Assembly (NCBI GenBank): GCA_034509735.1
Contig: JACGWO010000011.1
Location: 19,266,979-19,330,978, forward strand
DNA: 64,000 bases
Source: Sesamum alatum
Taxonomy: Eukaryota > Streptophyta > Magnoliopsida > Lamiales > Pedaliaceae
Direction: 5' to 3'
Shown: positions 34,170 through 45,423 of the stretch, in pieces
Position numbering within the stretch: position 1 is the stretch's first letter
Layout of the letters: the number at the start of each line of letters is the position of its first letter
Notes under the pieces: model-generated
The model's database searches: none
Seen by the model: the letters and a program-made list of their open reading frames with translations, nothing else
Told to the model about the DNA's origin: nothing
Translations under genes and position numbers: made by a program

Positions 34170-34984
34170 GGATTACAAAGTACAATTAAATGGAAAAAAA
34201 TACCATTAAGGATATTATCTTTTAAATTATTTTTATTTTAACATTGTAGCTTCTGAATAATTAAAAAAGATAAAAAAAAACCTTTTAATATTTATTGAAA
34301 AACAATTGTTAAAATAATAATTCCTACGGAATATTTCTAGTGTTTTTTCAACATTAATATGACGCAGAAGTATAAGTATGGAAAAATTATATAAGTATGG
34401 AAAAATTCTAGTTTTTGAAATTTAATAATTAATAAAAAATATAATATTAATTTTTCAAAAGTTCCAAGAAAAGATGAAATAATATTTTTTAATATAATAT
34501 AATATAAATTATTATAATTTAAAGTACATTCTTTGAAGCATACATGTACTTCACAAGTAAGAAAAACGCAAAAGTGTAAAAAGTGATTTTCGTGAAGAAG
34601 CAAAAAATAATCAACCAACTTATGATGAGTAAATATATGGATCGGAAAAATTATGTCAACTTTAAGTGGAAGGGCATATAAGAATAAAAAAAATATCCTA
34701 ACTTAGACTAATCAATGGGGGTAGTTTATCCCACACCTCTAATACATTATCTCATAAATTAAGATTGTAAGACTGGGCCCGGTCTTAATACGGGGATCTA
34801 ATAATGCAAATCAAACGTGTGATATGCATGTGTCATCATGCGATACGAACCAAACGTGGACATATAGTAGAGATTATCAATTTATCAGCTTTTAACATAT
34901 CGGACCAACTTTATTCAAAAAACTACCAGAAATAAGATTACTATGCAAAGAAGGCACATATAGCACATTGTTTAAAGCAAACCT
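34170..34984. other. AT-rich stretch, nothing recognised
   Basis: A frame at 34337-34618 is low-complexity and has no known motif. Confidence 0.45.
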
Positions 34985-35720
34985 GTTGAGAGATATGTGG
35001 AGAACCAAATTAGACAAAAACGGCTATTGAGGGGCAAATTTTCTCAACAAAATAAATATTCAGCCAGTTCAAATATAAAAGTTTAGGGGTTTTCAAGTGT
35101 TTTCTCCAAAAAGATTTAAAAACAGGCCCAACCGGGACAAATAGTCGCTCGTTTGTGGTTTTTGTTTCAAAATCCAGCTACCTACACTTATCTCAATCCA
35201 AAAGTAAAAAGGTAGGTTATTATAAACAAGTTGAGAGTTTTATTAGAAAGCGCATTGGGACAAGACAGGTGACTTTCTAGTTTGTCATTTCCCACATACA
35301 CAAGGGATGGAGATTTTATGCAGAATATTGGTTGGATCTAGCAGTCCATTTCTTGGGACATGACTCTCTTACCATTGGTACATAGTTCACTGAGCTCCAG
35401 GTAAAAATTTAATTATTTATCATTTGTATTTAATTTATTATAAGTATTCTACTAAAATTTCTTATTTTCCAACCTTGCAAAAGTACTATAGGTGGGCTGA
35501 TACGGACCATAGGTATCATGAGGGTGTTCGACAACCTATTGGCTTAGACAACACCTCCACGAAACCTCTTGGGTGTTCAACCATATCTGGTCATCCTACA
35601 AGGCGAGTCAGCCAACGAGGCATTCCAAGCCGACTCTCAACAAAATAAGATGAACCAAGTCGCTGAAGTGAGAACAACAAGCACCATGTACTGAGACGGC
35701 TCCACCTCGTCATGTAATAC
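34985..35720 (+). repeat. Unidentified dispersed repeat of about 750 bp, copy 3
   Basis: It is collinear with 27665-28470 at roughly 80% identity by eye, with small insertions and deletions. It preserves the ACAAGTTGAGAGTTTTATTA, GGGACATGACTCTCTTACCA and GGCGAGTCAGCCAACGAGGC blocks. The similar intron-like and exon-like layout makes chance similarity unlikely. Confidence 0.65.
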
Positions 35721-35734
35721 AAAAAACAAACAAA

Positions 35735-35945
35735 AAACTTACACTTAACTAGACCCCATTTAAAAATACAAAACTACACCTTTCTCCAAAAAAACTCAGT
35801 ATTAAATTTACATCCCTTTCAAGTATTCTTTGTTGATCACTGTCCCCATTACGTTAGGATTTAGATGAAAAATGCTGACGTCAATAAAATTATTACATAA
35901 ATTTTCAATTTTACTCCTCGTTCAACATTTGATATAAATTATTGA
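35735..35945. mobile_element. Partial foldback element (18857-type), left arm only
   Basis: ACTAGACCCCATTTAAAAAT, then TTAGGATTTAGATGAAAAAT and ACATAAATTTTCAATTTTAC match the left half of 18857-19336. The right arm is missing. Confidence 0.55.
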
Positions 35946-35948
35946 CAA

Positions 35949-35958
35949 TATAAATTAA
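35949..35958. repeat. Target-site duplication, left copy (10 bp, perfect)
   Basis: TATAAATTAA is repeated exactly at 36262-36271. Confidence 0.85.
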
Positions 35959-36261
35959 GGAAAAAATGCAAGCAATCCCCTCTGATATTGCAAATATGCA
36001 AATTATTCCCTATGAAAAAATAAATAGCAATTTATCCCCTGTATTTTTTAAAATGAAACAATTTAATACTCCCTGTCTAGGGAGGTAAATTTATACCTCC
36101 CTTGCAAATGTATTTTTTCAAGATGAAACAATTTACCTCCCTATGTAGGGAGGTAAATTGCTTCATTTTGAAAAACATAGGGGGATAAATTGATATTTTA
36201 TTTTCATAGGGGGATAATTTATTAATTTGCAATATCACAGAAGGAAAATTGCATTAAATCC
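35959..36261. mobile_element. Long-TIR (foldback) MITE, 303 bp
   Basis: The ends read GGAAAAAATGCAAGCAATCC and, reversed, GGATTTAATGCAATTTTCC. The arms pair almost to the centre, where GGGAGGTAAATT and AATTTACCTCCC occur twice, so the element could fold into one long hairpin. It has no coding sequence. Confidence 0.85.
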
Positions 36262-36271
36262 TATAAATTAA

Positions 36272-36999
36272 AGTAATAAATAAATTATTTGCAATGGCAC
36301 TCGAATGATAAAATTCATTGCAAACATCGTAGTAAACTTGTGATGAACTTGTTGTTGCAACGAGTTCGTTGCAATGCCGTTGAAAAAATTGCATTTTACG
36401 TTCTATAACTTACACTGTTTGCAATTTAGGTTCCATTAATTTTCGACATAACAATTTTAGTTTCATAAGTCCACAAACGTTAGCAATTTTAGTCCCATGA
36501 ATAGATTTCGTTAAAAACTTAATGGATGGAACACGTGCATGGCACGTGCTCCGTTAACATAACCTATGTTTAACTAGAAGCATGTGCTCCATCCGTTAAG
36601 TTTTTAACGGAATCTGTCCATGGGACAAAAACTGCAACTTTTGTGGACTTATGGGATTAAAATTGTTACGTCGAAAATTAATAGGATCAAAATCGCAAAC
36701 GATATAAATTATGGGACGTAAAATGCAATTTTCCTCAATGTCGTTGATTGAAAATACCAAAAAATTAATCCTCGAAAATGCACAACAATTTAGCAACGGC
36801 TACTCCTTTGCAAAATCCCAACATATTGTCGTCCCAAATCTGGCCAAAAGAAAATGAATTTTGCCATGGAACTGTAATTGCAAATTTCATCCCGAGTTCT
36901 CACTGATTGTTGTTAGATTACGGGAGTTATTCCAACTTCCTCTTTGCCATACACAAAATCCGTTGCAAATTTTGTATTGCGGCGAGTTCTAAGATTGTC
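36272..36999. other. CACTA-like subterminal sequence split by a foldback element
   Basis: Outside the element at 36382-36735 the sequence has recurring motifs such as TTGCAACGAG, TTGCAATGG and CCGTTGCAAATTTTG. The motif density recalls CACTA subterminal regions, like the segment around 39650-40080. This is weak and no protein is seen. Confidence 0.35.
36382..36735. mobile_element. Long-TIR (foldback) MITE, 354 bp
   Basis: The left end GAAAAAATTGCATTTTACG pairs with the reversed right end AGGAAAATTGCATTTTACG. Arms of about 150 bp share TTAATTTTCGAC, ACAATTTTA and CGTTAAAAACTTAA. Flanks CAATGCCGTT (36372-36381) and CAATGTCGTT (36736-36745) match at 9 of 10 bases. A central GTGCATGGCACGTGC forms a further small hairpin. 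Confidence 0.8.
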
Positions 37000-37296
37000 G
37001 TACTAAAAAAAAAAAATTACTATTGGCTATAATTTTTAATGATTATGGCTAAAAACCATAATAAATAATTATTATTAACCACGGTTAAATAAAATTGATG
37101 CAAAAAACTAGCTTTTCTATCATAAAAAAATTATTTGTCATAGCCAAGAGCCATGGTAAAAATAATTTTTTTAATTACCCTCGCAAAAATCATAGCAGAC
37201 AATCGTTGCGTGGCCGTGCTCAATAATTATTTGTTAGGGTTATTTATGATTAATCATAGCAATAAACCATGATTAAGTGTTATATTTCTTGTAGTG
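37000..37296. mobile_element. CACTA-type MITE, copy 1
   Basis: The right end TTTCTTGTAGTG is the reverse of CACTACAAGAAA, the usual CACTA terminus; the left end is worn (TACTAAAAAAAA). The interior is collinear with 38023-38324, with TGGCTA, AAAATTGATG, AAAAATTATTTGTCATAG and AACAATCGTTGCGTGGC-like blocks. It has no coding capacity. Confidence 0.65.
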
Positions 37297-37662
37297 ACGC
37301 AAATTTCCATTGTAATTATTTTTTCTCCAACTACATAGGATAGTATGCCAAAGCATGCATGTATCTTCCAAAGAATTTATTCGTGAAGAATCATCCTATA
37401 GATGACAAAGACAAATAAGTCAAATTAAGCTAATCAGTTGATAAGGATTTTGAAGTTGTTAGAATTTCATAAATCAAATCCCGACAAAGAATAATAATAG
37501 TAATATGGTCTTTTAGATCATGTATTAATTTCCTCATTTGGTACTTAAAAATTTTCTTGGCTTTGCGTTTGCCCATATAAGATCATTATTGATATTGAGA
37601 GGATATTGGATTAATTATGCTTGGTGGTTGAAACATTACAACAAGAATATTAAATAAGAGAA

Positions 37663-37698
<36 letters not shown>

Positions 37699-38022
37699 TA
37701 AGTCGGGGCGTGCTTTACCTAACAATATACCTTTAACCGAATGATCAGATTTTCCTCTAATAAATAATTATATATTAATTATTGATATTTTTGGACAAGT
37801 TGTGGAAGAATCATGAACATGGATGGGCCAATAATATTTTTAATTGAATAAATTCATTTCTAATGCCACTGGTATTGAAATTTTTTAATATTTTTTTTCT
37901 TGATAATGAATAACGGAAAGAGAAACACTACTTGTATGTTTCTGCAAAATACTAATACATGTATACCGATCATATGTAGTAGGAATTTAATTAAAAGTAA
38001 TGAAGTACGAACAACGACTTGA
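37297..38022. other. AT-rich stretch with a TA microsatellite
   Basis: A (TA)n run lies at 37668-37696. Otherwise I see no gene or element. Confidence 0.45.
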
Positions 38023-38324
38023 CACTATAAAAAACATTAGTATTGAGTATAACTTTAATAGCTATGGCTAAGAATAGAGACTAAAAAAAAATTAGTATTA
38101 ATCACCACTAAAATAAAATCGATTTAAAAAATTAGTTTTTCAATGAAATAATTATTTATCACAGTTAAAAGTCATAGTAAAAATATTTGTCGTGATTTTT
38201 AGTCATCTTCGCTAAAATTACGGTTAACAACCGTTACATGACTGTGGTCAATAACTATTTGTTATGACTATTTATTATTAATCATGACAATTGACTATGA
38301 TTAAATTTTATATTTTCTGTAATG
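38023..38324. mobile_element. CACTA-type MITE, copy 2 (302 bp)
   Basis: It begins CACTATAAAAAAC and ends TTTTCTGTAATG, flanked on both sides by TGA, the 3-bp duplication expected for CACTA elements. Internal blocks match 37000-37296. Confidence 0.7.
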
Positions 38325-38655
38325 TGATTAGGCAACAAGGGTTGAAGCCTAGGATTGAGGTACCAATAAGAACTTGGGAATTTGTTCAAATAATAAAGGT
38401 TGAACCCTAGGGTTGAGGCACCTATAGGAACTTGCTCAAACAATAGAGATTGAACACCCTAGCTACAGCTGAAGTCCCCATGAAAACTTGGTCAAGTAAT
38501 AAAGGTTAAATCTAGGATTTGATTCCCAAGCTTTAAATCCCATTATAATATACATATTTATTTATTTTTCAATAGTTTTATTACTATGCTAACGCAAGAG
38601 TTTAAATCCCACTACGGACGTCCTACATACTAAACTACTCTCATGATAACTTAAT
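38325..38655. other. AT-rich stretch with short GGTTGAA repeats
   Basis: Three near repeats of the type GGTTGAAGCCTAGGATTGAGG and GGTTGAACCCTAGGGTTGAGG occur at 38339-38480 with a spacing of about 57 bp. No gene is visible. Confidence 0.45.
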
Positions 38656-38665
38656 CAATTAATTT
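38656..38665. repeat. Target-site duplication, left copy (10 bp, perfect)
   Basis: CAATTAATTT is repeated exactly at 39587-39596. Confidence 0.85.
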
Positions 38666-39586
38666 GGCTAAATTGCATATTTGGTCCTAAGGATTGGTAT
38701 TTTTTTTAGCCCAATGATTTATGAGAAATTTTTTTTATTCCAGAATATTAAAAATAGTTGTACAGTTAGTCCCATAGCAACTTCCCGTCAATTTTTCACG
38801 AAAAATTGGTAAATTGCCATTAGTTTGTCAACTAACTCTATTTTTTTCCTTGGCTGCACGTGGAATCATGTCTTGGGGGAAATCCTACCACAAAATATTA
38901 GCTCCCTCTCTCCTCTGAAGTTACGTCGAAGGAACAAAATTTTGTACTTCCTTTTGTTTTTGTGTTTTTTGATAATATATAATTTGTATTGTAAGAAAGT
39001 AGGAATATGCTTATGTTTTTCTTATAATAAAATATTGTGATGTTGTCCCTAAAATGAAAATGCAGAAATATAGACTGGTGCAAAAAAAAAAAAAAAAGGT
39101 TTTTTTAATTTCTAATAGCATCCACAAAACAGAACATGTGTAATACACAAAGTAATAGGGACTGTCAAAAAAAAAAAGCAGTAGCACAGTCACCTAAACA
39201 TACAATTGAGAACTATAGACTTCAAATTCTGCACCTATAGTCAAGACAAAAAAGTTCTGCATCACATGCTCATTCTTTGTAGAATTTGGAAGGTAGCTCA
39301 TTTTTCTCATGGTCAACATGTTGACCTTTAAAGAGAGTGGGAGCTCATTTTTTGAGGTAGATTTCCCCTCAAAACATGATCCCATGTGTAGCAAGGTGAA
39401 AAAACAGAGTTAGTTGACAAACTAACGACAATTTAGAATTTTCTATTACAAAATGATGAAAAGTTTCAAATGAGACTAACTGTGCAACTATTTTTAACAT
39501 TTTGGGATCAAAATTTTTTTTTCATAAATTATGGGACTAAAAAAGACACTGACCCTTCTTTGAGGGACTAAATATGTAATTTAGCC
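38666..39586. mobile_element. Long-TIR MULE-like element, 921 bp
   Basis: The ends read GGCTAAATTGCATATTTGGT and, reversed, GGCTAAATTACATATTTAGT. The arms extend for about 230 bp with shared TTTTTCATAAATTATGGGAC-type, ACAGTTAGTCCCAT and GTTTGTCAACTAACTCT blocks. The centre is A/T-tract rich with only short frames. Confidence 0.85.
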
Positions 39587-40746
39587 CAATTAATTTACTT
39601 TCTTTAAAATTTACAGTATATATATACTTAACTGTTCACAAAAAAAGACGCATTTTAGCAAAGGGTTTTTGTGATTTCTTATAAGAAACTCATCAGAATT
39701 TAAATTCTGCAATGGGCTTTCTAACGGTCACAAGAAAGTCGTACGAAACCTTGTAGCAAAATAACTACTACGGATATAGTAATCCATCGCAATACTTTGC
39801 AACGATAGAAGATAACCATCTCAAATACCATAATTTAAATGGACTATGGTATTTATAAATTTAGTCAGGTTTTGCAATGGAAAAATTTTTGGACGGTCGG
39901 CTGTCGCAAAGTGACAAAATTTATGGGAGTCCTTTTGATTTGCCGTCACAAAATTTTGTGCATGGTTGTCGTTTGTGTTGCGATGGGTAGATCCTTCCCA
40001 ATTTTTGTGATGTTTATTTTGCAACGGCCTTACTTTTCCGAAAGTGTCATATATACGTGTTGCATTTTATGATGGGAAGGCCATTCGAAAATCCATTGAA
40101 AAAACTAATGTTCTTTTTCTAAATTATGCCAAAATTTCTCAAATTTATTAGTTTTTATTAATATTCAATAATTGCAATTAATAGGAAGTTTTAGTGAGCA
40201 ATGCAATAAATATTAAATTTAGGATGTTGAAAATAATTTAAATACATTAACATAATTGAATATTTTAAAGATTTTTAATTAAAGAAAAAAATACAAAAAT
40301 AATTATAATGTATGCCGGTGGACGACCAAGAGGCTGTCCATGTCTTCTGTCAGTTGCTGCCTCATTACATCGACTGGCACATCGTCCACTAGGGTTGTTG
40401 GGGCCTCATCTACGGACTACGGCTAGTGGCTCAGGTGTTGGTGCTAAAGTGGTGGCCGCTGGCCGTGGATCTCCGTGTGCTGCATCATATGGACGATGAG
40501 GTCCATTATAGCTTGTTAATCTGGAGGTGAATGCAAATGTTCTTAGTGTTATGCAGCTGATGTCCCTAAGTGTCGGTGTACATGGAATGGGCCTTAGAGC
40601 TCATCCATAATACTCACCCTTCTTTTGTATGTCTACTACAGTCAACCACAACTCTTCCTTTCGATGCAAGCTGATAGCGGACTCTTCAGCTTTGGGTGGC
40701 ATTGGGAGACACGCTCCTTGACCAACTTCTACAAATTCTTCTAAAA

Positions 40747-40756
40747 TAAAATGAAG
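40747..40756. repeat. Target-site duplication, left copy (10 bp, perfect)
   Basis: TAAAATGAAG is repeated exactly at 41132-41141. It lies next to the intron acceptor of the CACTA remnant. Confidence 0.85.
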
Positions 40757-41131
40757 GGCAAAATTATATTTTTTGTCCTGTAACTATAGGACGTTAGCAC
40801 TTTTGGTCCTGTAACTTATTTTACTTACATAATTAGTCCTTTTTTGACGAATTTAGTGTTGAACATCTTACATTTGGTCCTTTTTTGACAAATTTAGTCT
40901 TGTCTTGACAATTTTGATCCTATTCTTCCTCGAGTAAATATCATTTTTGGTGTTATAACTATGAGTTGTCAGGTCCAAAATTTTCAACACAGGACTAATT
41001 TTGCCAAAAAAGGACCAAATTTGATATGTGTTGGACTAAATTCGTCAAAAAAGGACTAAATGTATAAATGAAGTTACATAACCAAAAGTGCTAATGACCT
41101 AAAATTCCAGGACTAAAAATATAATTTTGCC
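40757..41131. mobile_element. Long-TIR (foldback) MITE, 375 bp
   Basis: The ends read GGCAAAATTATATTTTTTGT and, reversed, GGCAAAATTATATTTTTAGT. Arms of about 160 bp share GTTAGCACTTTTGGT-like and GTCCTTTTTTGACGAATTTA blocks. The element sits in the putative intron of the CACTA protein remnant. Confidence 0.85.
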
Positions 41132-41676
41132 TAAAATGAAGTTCGTATTAGAATTTTATAATATTGAAGCTAGAAAAAAAAAATTGAAATGAAATAACAC
41201 TTACAACAATTTCCGCAGCCCTCTGGCCATTCTTAGTCAATATATATCTCTTCTTATGCATGTCAACGAAGGATCAACCCCCCTAGTAAACCTTGTTGAT
41301 CGATGCAACATTGACCTCCCTATTTGCTCCATTTCTTGGCTGACTTCGCTTGAAACTGTGATGTGGATCAAATTAGGAAAATGGCCACATGTATTTCCAA
41401 TGTGATCCCCGTCGGCCGTTGGTTTATCTTTTTGGCATTCTGGAGACTGCGGCGTAGCCATGCAGCTGCCTTCGAGTCAGAGCCTTTTTCATCTTTTGTG
41501 TGTCCTAAATTTTGCGAGAAGGGACGGCCCAAAATTTGCGATAAATTTAGCATAGGAAGTGTGTCCGGCAAAAATCGCACCAAATTTGGGACACAATTTG
41601 CTGCTAAAAGGCTGTTGTAATTATGTCGTCAGTATTTAGCGATGGATTTTGTGACAATTCTCTTGTAGTCAGTGAC

Positions 41677-41934
41677 TCCCAACCGTCACAATTATCCATT
41701 TATAATAAACCTGTTTTTTTTTTTTCTGTGTTTCTTTGAATACATGTGAACTATACCTATAGTACAGTTCTTAAATTTGATTTGGACACTTGATTTAACT
41801 TGCATACATATTATTCAGGGATAGTATCATCGTTTCATATGAAATAAAGGATAAAGTAGTTCAAAGAACTATGTATCATACGACATTTGAATACACCGTT
41901 AAACCTATAGCCTAATTATTCACCTATGTATAAC
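41677..41934. other. AT-rich spacer, nothing recognised
   Basis: It contains a T tract near 41716-41726 and no gene. Confidence 0.4.
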
Positions 41935-42200
41935 ACTATTCTTTACTGATGATTTTTTATTCGAGTGGTGAGGTTGAGGTCCCACAATCAAGAAATCGTG
42001 AGTTCGAGTACTACAAATGTAGGGAGTTGTTTAATTTATAGAATGTTTGTATTATTTCTTTGATTGGTGTTGGTAGATGTGAATTTATTATTATACCGTG
42101 GACTGAAAATATGTTATTATACTCTACACTAAATAATGCAATAGCAATTGATCACTTTAAAAATATTATTATATTTTAAAATTAATAGTTCATCGCATTT
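41935..42200 (+). mobile_element. SINE-like dispersed repeat, copy 2
   Basis: It has TCGAGTGGTGAGGTTGAGG (A-box-like) and GTGAGTTCGAGTACTACAAA (B-box-like), then GGGAGTTGTTTAATTTATAG. It matches the reverse complement of 13105-13355 through TAGATGTG, AATTGATC and TTAATAGTTCATCG blocks. Confidence 0.5.
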
Positions 42201-43086
42201 ATTTATATCGTCCATTCGCTCAATCACAACATAGAGCACATACCTAGGCATTAAACACAGTTCAGGCGGAGTTAGCAGCCAATTGCAAGCAAGATTATCA
42301 ATTTTCTAATCGAAGTAATTAAAAGTCTTCTTGCGTAATTATTTTATTAAAGTGGGCTCTCTGATCAATGAGTTGACCTCTAGTAATAACACTTTAGACC
42401 TAGACGAAAAATTTAATATTAATTAACTAGGTTTTGTTATTCTAAATATATATTTAAAAAGTAGGCCGGTTCAACCTCTGCAAACCGACGAGCATTCCTA
42501 TGTAATCTTAATTTTAATAATTACGTAGAACATTAAGGTACTTTTTTTTTGATAAGGTGAACATTAAGGTACTTCGTATGTTGCATGATTGGCAAACTTT
42601 AAGGATTGTCAGTCACGTGATCTTATGTATATATAATTCATCAAACCCTATTAAAGTTTGTGCTTATTAACATTGTTTCGTTGCGTACGACGAGGATTTA
42701 GCATCATCAATCAATTAAGAATTGTTGATTTGTTTTTTCCATTAAAGCTTCTTAATTTTGTCTCTTTCGGTTAGAAATTAATCTCCTAATTACACCGTCG
42801 AGAAAGTCACGGAGCACTTGTGTTCCCTCAAAAGCCACAAGAAAGTAGTTAACCAGAGTGAGACTTTCCAAAGAGCACTTGTCCTCAAACTCTCACTCAA
42901 AAAGTGTATAGTCGGATTCACAGGAATTTTTAATTCGGATCGAGTAATTTGACAGAACCTAAACCAATTATATATCAAGTGAAATTCATTTGTCGTGTGA
43001 TTAGTGTATAATTTAGGGAAAGTAATCGCATGACAAGTGTATCACACTTGTGCTGTGATTGATTTGGTTTGGTTTGGTTTGAAAGA
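42201..43086. other. Intergenic stretch, no gene recognised
   Basis: A short direct repeat AACATTAAGGTACTT occurs at about 42530 and 42562. Open frames are short and without motifs. Confidence 0.45.
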
Positions 43087-43999
43087 GGGTGTTTGACTAA
43101 TCTTATAAGCTTCTTAAAATATCTTATAAGATGTTTGAGAGCTTATAAGCTCTAAAAAATCGTTTGACAAATTTTTATTTAAAGAGCTTATAAGATCTCA
43201 AAATAAGATGTTTTTGATCTTATAAGCTCTTTAGAAAAAAGTTAACCTCCTCCAACTTTTTTCTTAAGATCTTATAAGCTCTACAAAATTAATGTTTAAT
43301 TAGACAAAATACCCTCATTCACACACATGCACACACACTATCTCGCGCGCACACACACACACACACACACGCACACTCTCACTCTCTCTCTCTCTCTCTC
43401 CACACACACTCTCTCTGTCTCTCAACACACACTCTCTCTGTCTCTCAACACACACTTAATAAAATTATTATTTATGAAACAAAAATAAGATTGCTATTGA
43501 TATTATATTTACTGAAAAAATATAAATTAACGACATTAAAAATTATACGACTAAAAAATAGTCATTTCGTTAACAAAGAGAATATCAATTATATATCAAT
43601 GTCGATATTCGACTAACATTAATGTATATATATATATTATTTTTATTCAAAATATTAGGTAATAATTATCATCATTTTTTTTTTTTTAAAAAAATATTAT
43701 CTATTAGATTTTTATTAGAAGTTAAGCTAATGTGTACTACTTATGAAAGCATTTTTAAAATATTAAAATACAAAATATGTCAAGAAATGACAACTTATTT
43801 GATTATAATAGTAACATGTCCTTTTTGATCATTTTTCAATAAAAAGACCTTATTATGCTAAACACCCTAACATCTTATTTTATTCAAACACTTTATGGTT
43901 TATTTTTAAAATAAGATCCAACATCTTATAAACTCTTAAAACATCTCATAAGATGTCGAAGCTTATAATATGTTTTAAAAAAGTTTAGCCAGACACCTT
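43087..43999. mobile_element. AGCTTATAAG-family TIR element, copy 3 (best preserved)
   Basis: The left end GGGTGTTTGACTAATCTTAT pairs with the reversed right end AAGGTGTCTGGCTAAACTTT, and both arms carry CATCTTATAAGATGT-like palindromes and AGCTTATAAGCTC motifs. The interior has a CA/CT microsatellite and short frames only. The termini resemble non-autonomous hAT families, but no 8-bp duplication is evident. Confidence 0.6.
43320..43456. repeat. Compound (CA)n/(CT)n microsatellite
   Basis: ACACACAC and CTCTCTCT runs alternate, with the CTCTCTGTCTCTCAACACACA phrase repeated about three times. Confidence 0.9.
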
Positions 44000-44336
44000 C
44001 TAAGTTTTGTTTGGATAAGAACTTTCATGGACTCACATTCTAACGGAAGATTCTTATGGTTTTGGATTTAAAATGTTTGGAAAATAGACGGTTAAGAGAG
44101 TCATTCAAGAAATATTTAAAGCAAAAAATTGCTTCATAAATTATTTTATTCTTATTTATATATCATAAAATAGTTGTTAAATAATTAATGTTGGAAAAAA
44201 AATGTCAATCAGACAATTGTAGTATCCTTTTGAAAAATCAATCAAATTTTATAAGCAATTTTGAAACCAAAACACAAGAAAACATGTTGGAACTAATTTA
44301 TAAAGAAACAATTTGACATGATTATAAAGCAATTTA
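44000..44336. other. AT-rich left flank of the tandem array
   Basis: No gene or recognised repeat is visible. Homology to the array monomer starts around 44337. Confidence 0.45.
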
Positions 44337-45423
44337 TCCTCATTTAAGGCTGAAATAACCAGCCTTAAAACTTGATTTTAAAACACATTGAAAGGCAATT
44401 AATTATTGGTCAAAAATGGTAGAAAATTGAAGGACAAGGAATCAGATTCATTTGGTTTTATCAGGCGGCAAAACCTGAATTTTAAGAGAGGTAAGTACAT
44501 GTATAGAACTGAATTTAAAAAGTTTGACCAAAAAATTGAAAGCAATTTTCAATTTTAAAACCAGACAAAATCCAAATGACTTTTGTTGCAAAAAGATAGA
44601 TACTGAGGCTGAAACATTCACCCTCTCGGTTCAATAATTTCACCAAACTGAATCACAGATATAATCTGCTTGCCTTGAAAGAAATTATACGTCCCATTGC
44701 GAATGTGCACACGGTTACCACGCAACTTCCAGGATAAGACGGTTTCAGTTCTAATGGTATGCACTTCTCCGTAGAACACGTCGAAACCACACTCAGTAGC
44801 CTTTTGGAAACTAAAGCTCAAAAGCTCAAATTATGAGGAGCAAATACACTCGGATTTTTAGATAAACAACCGAGAGAGTAGAGAGCAAAATGAGAGAGGA
44901 GTCAGTGAGTAGTGATGTGTATTGAAGATGCACGGACAACCTTATATAGGCCCTCAAAGTGCACAATAATTCTGCATCATTTATCCTCATTTAAGGCAGA
45001 ATTAATCAGCCTTAAACCTGATTTTAAAACACATTGAAAGGCAATTAATTTTGGTGAAAAACGGCAGAAAACTGAAGGACAAGGAATCAGATTCTTTTGG
45101 TTTTATCAGAGTGCAAAACCTAAATTTTAGGAGAGGTAAATACATGTATAAAACTGAATTGAAAAAGTTTAACCAAAAATTTGAAAGCAATTTTCAATTT
45201 TAAAACCCGACAAAATCTAAATGAATTTTGCTGCACAAAGATAGATACTAAGACTGAGACATTCGCTCTCTCGGTCCAATAATTTCACCAAATCGAATAA
45301 TAGATATAATCTGCTTGCCTTGAAGAATTATACGTCCTGTTCTGAATGTGCACATGGGTACTACTCAACTTCTTCCAGGATAAGATGGTTTCAGTTCTAA
45401 CGGTATGCACTTTACCGTAGAAC

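Larger units (their letters stand above)
40300..41270 (-). pseudogene. CACTA/En-Spm Ptta-type protein remnant, two exons
   Basis: Exon 1 on the minus strand (about 41270-41205) reads SFVDMHKKRYILTKNGQRAA then EIV. It ends at a GTAAGT splice donor at about 41204. The acceptor TTTTATTTTAG lies near 40742, and exon 2 begins EEFVEVGQGACLPMPPKAEE, followed by HRKEELWLTVVDIQKKGEYY and a stop. The order KRYxL..NGQRAAEIV..KEELW...KGEYYG resembles the conserved C-terminal region of plant Ptta/En/Spm proteins (usually KGRVYGLG). Beyond the stop lies a GC-rich segment to about 40300. The family call is moderately supported and the copy is dead. Confidence 0.45.
39632..41676 (-). mobile_element. CACTA (En/Spm)-type transposon remnant with nested foldback element
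   Basis: The right side ends near TTCTCTTGTAGTCAGTG (about 41660-41676), close to an inverted CACTACAAGAGAA terminus, and both sides carry subterminal motifs such as GCGATGGATTTTGTGAC and CCATCGCAATACTTTGC. The minus strand has a two-exon remnant resembling plant En/Spm-family (Ptta-type) proteins. About 375 bp is a later foldback insertion in the intron. The left terminus (CACAAAAAAAGACGC) is poor and no 3-bp duplication could be confirmed. Confidence 0.5.

Noticed and set aside
40308..40499. Plus-strand GC-rich frame as a small gene
   Set aside because: It lies opposite the CACTA-type remnant and has no motif; its openness reflects local GC content.
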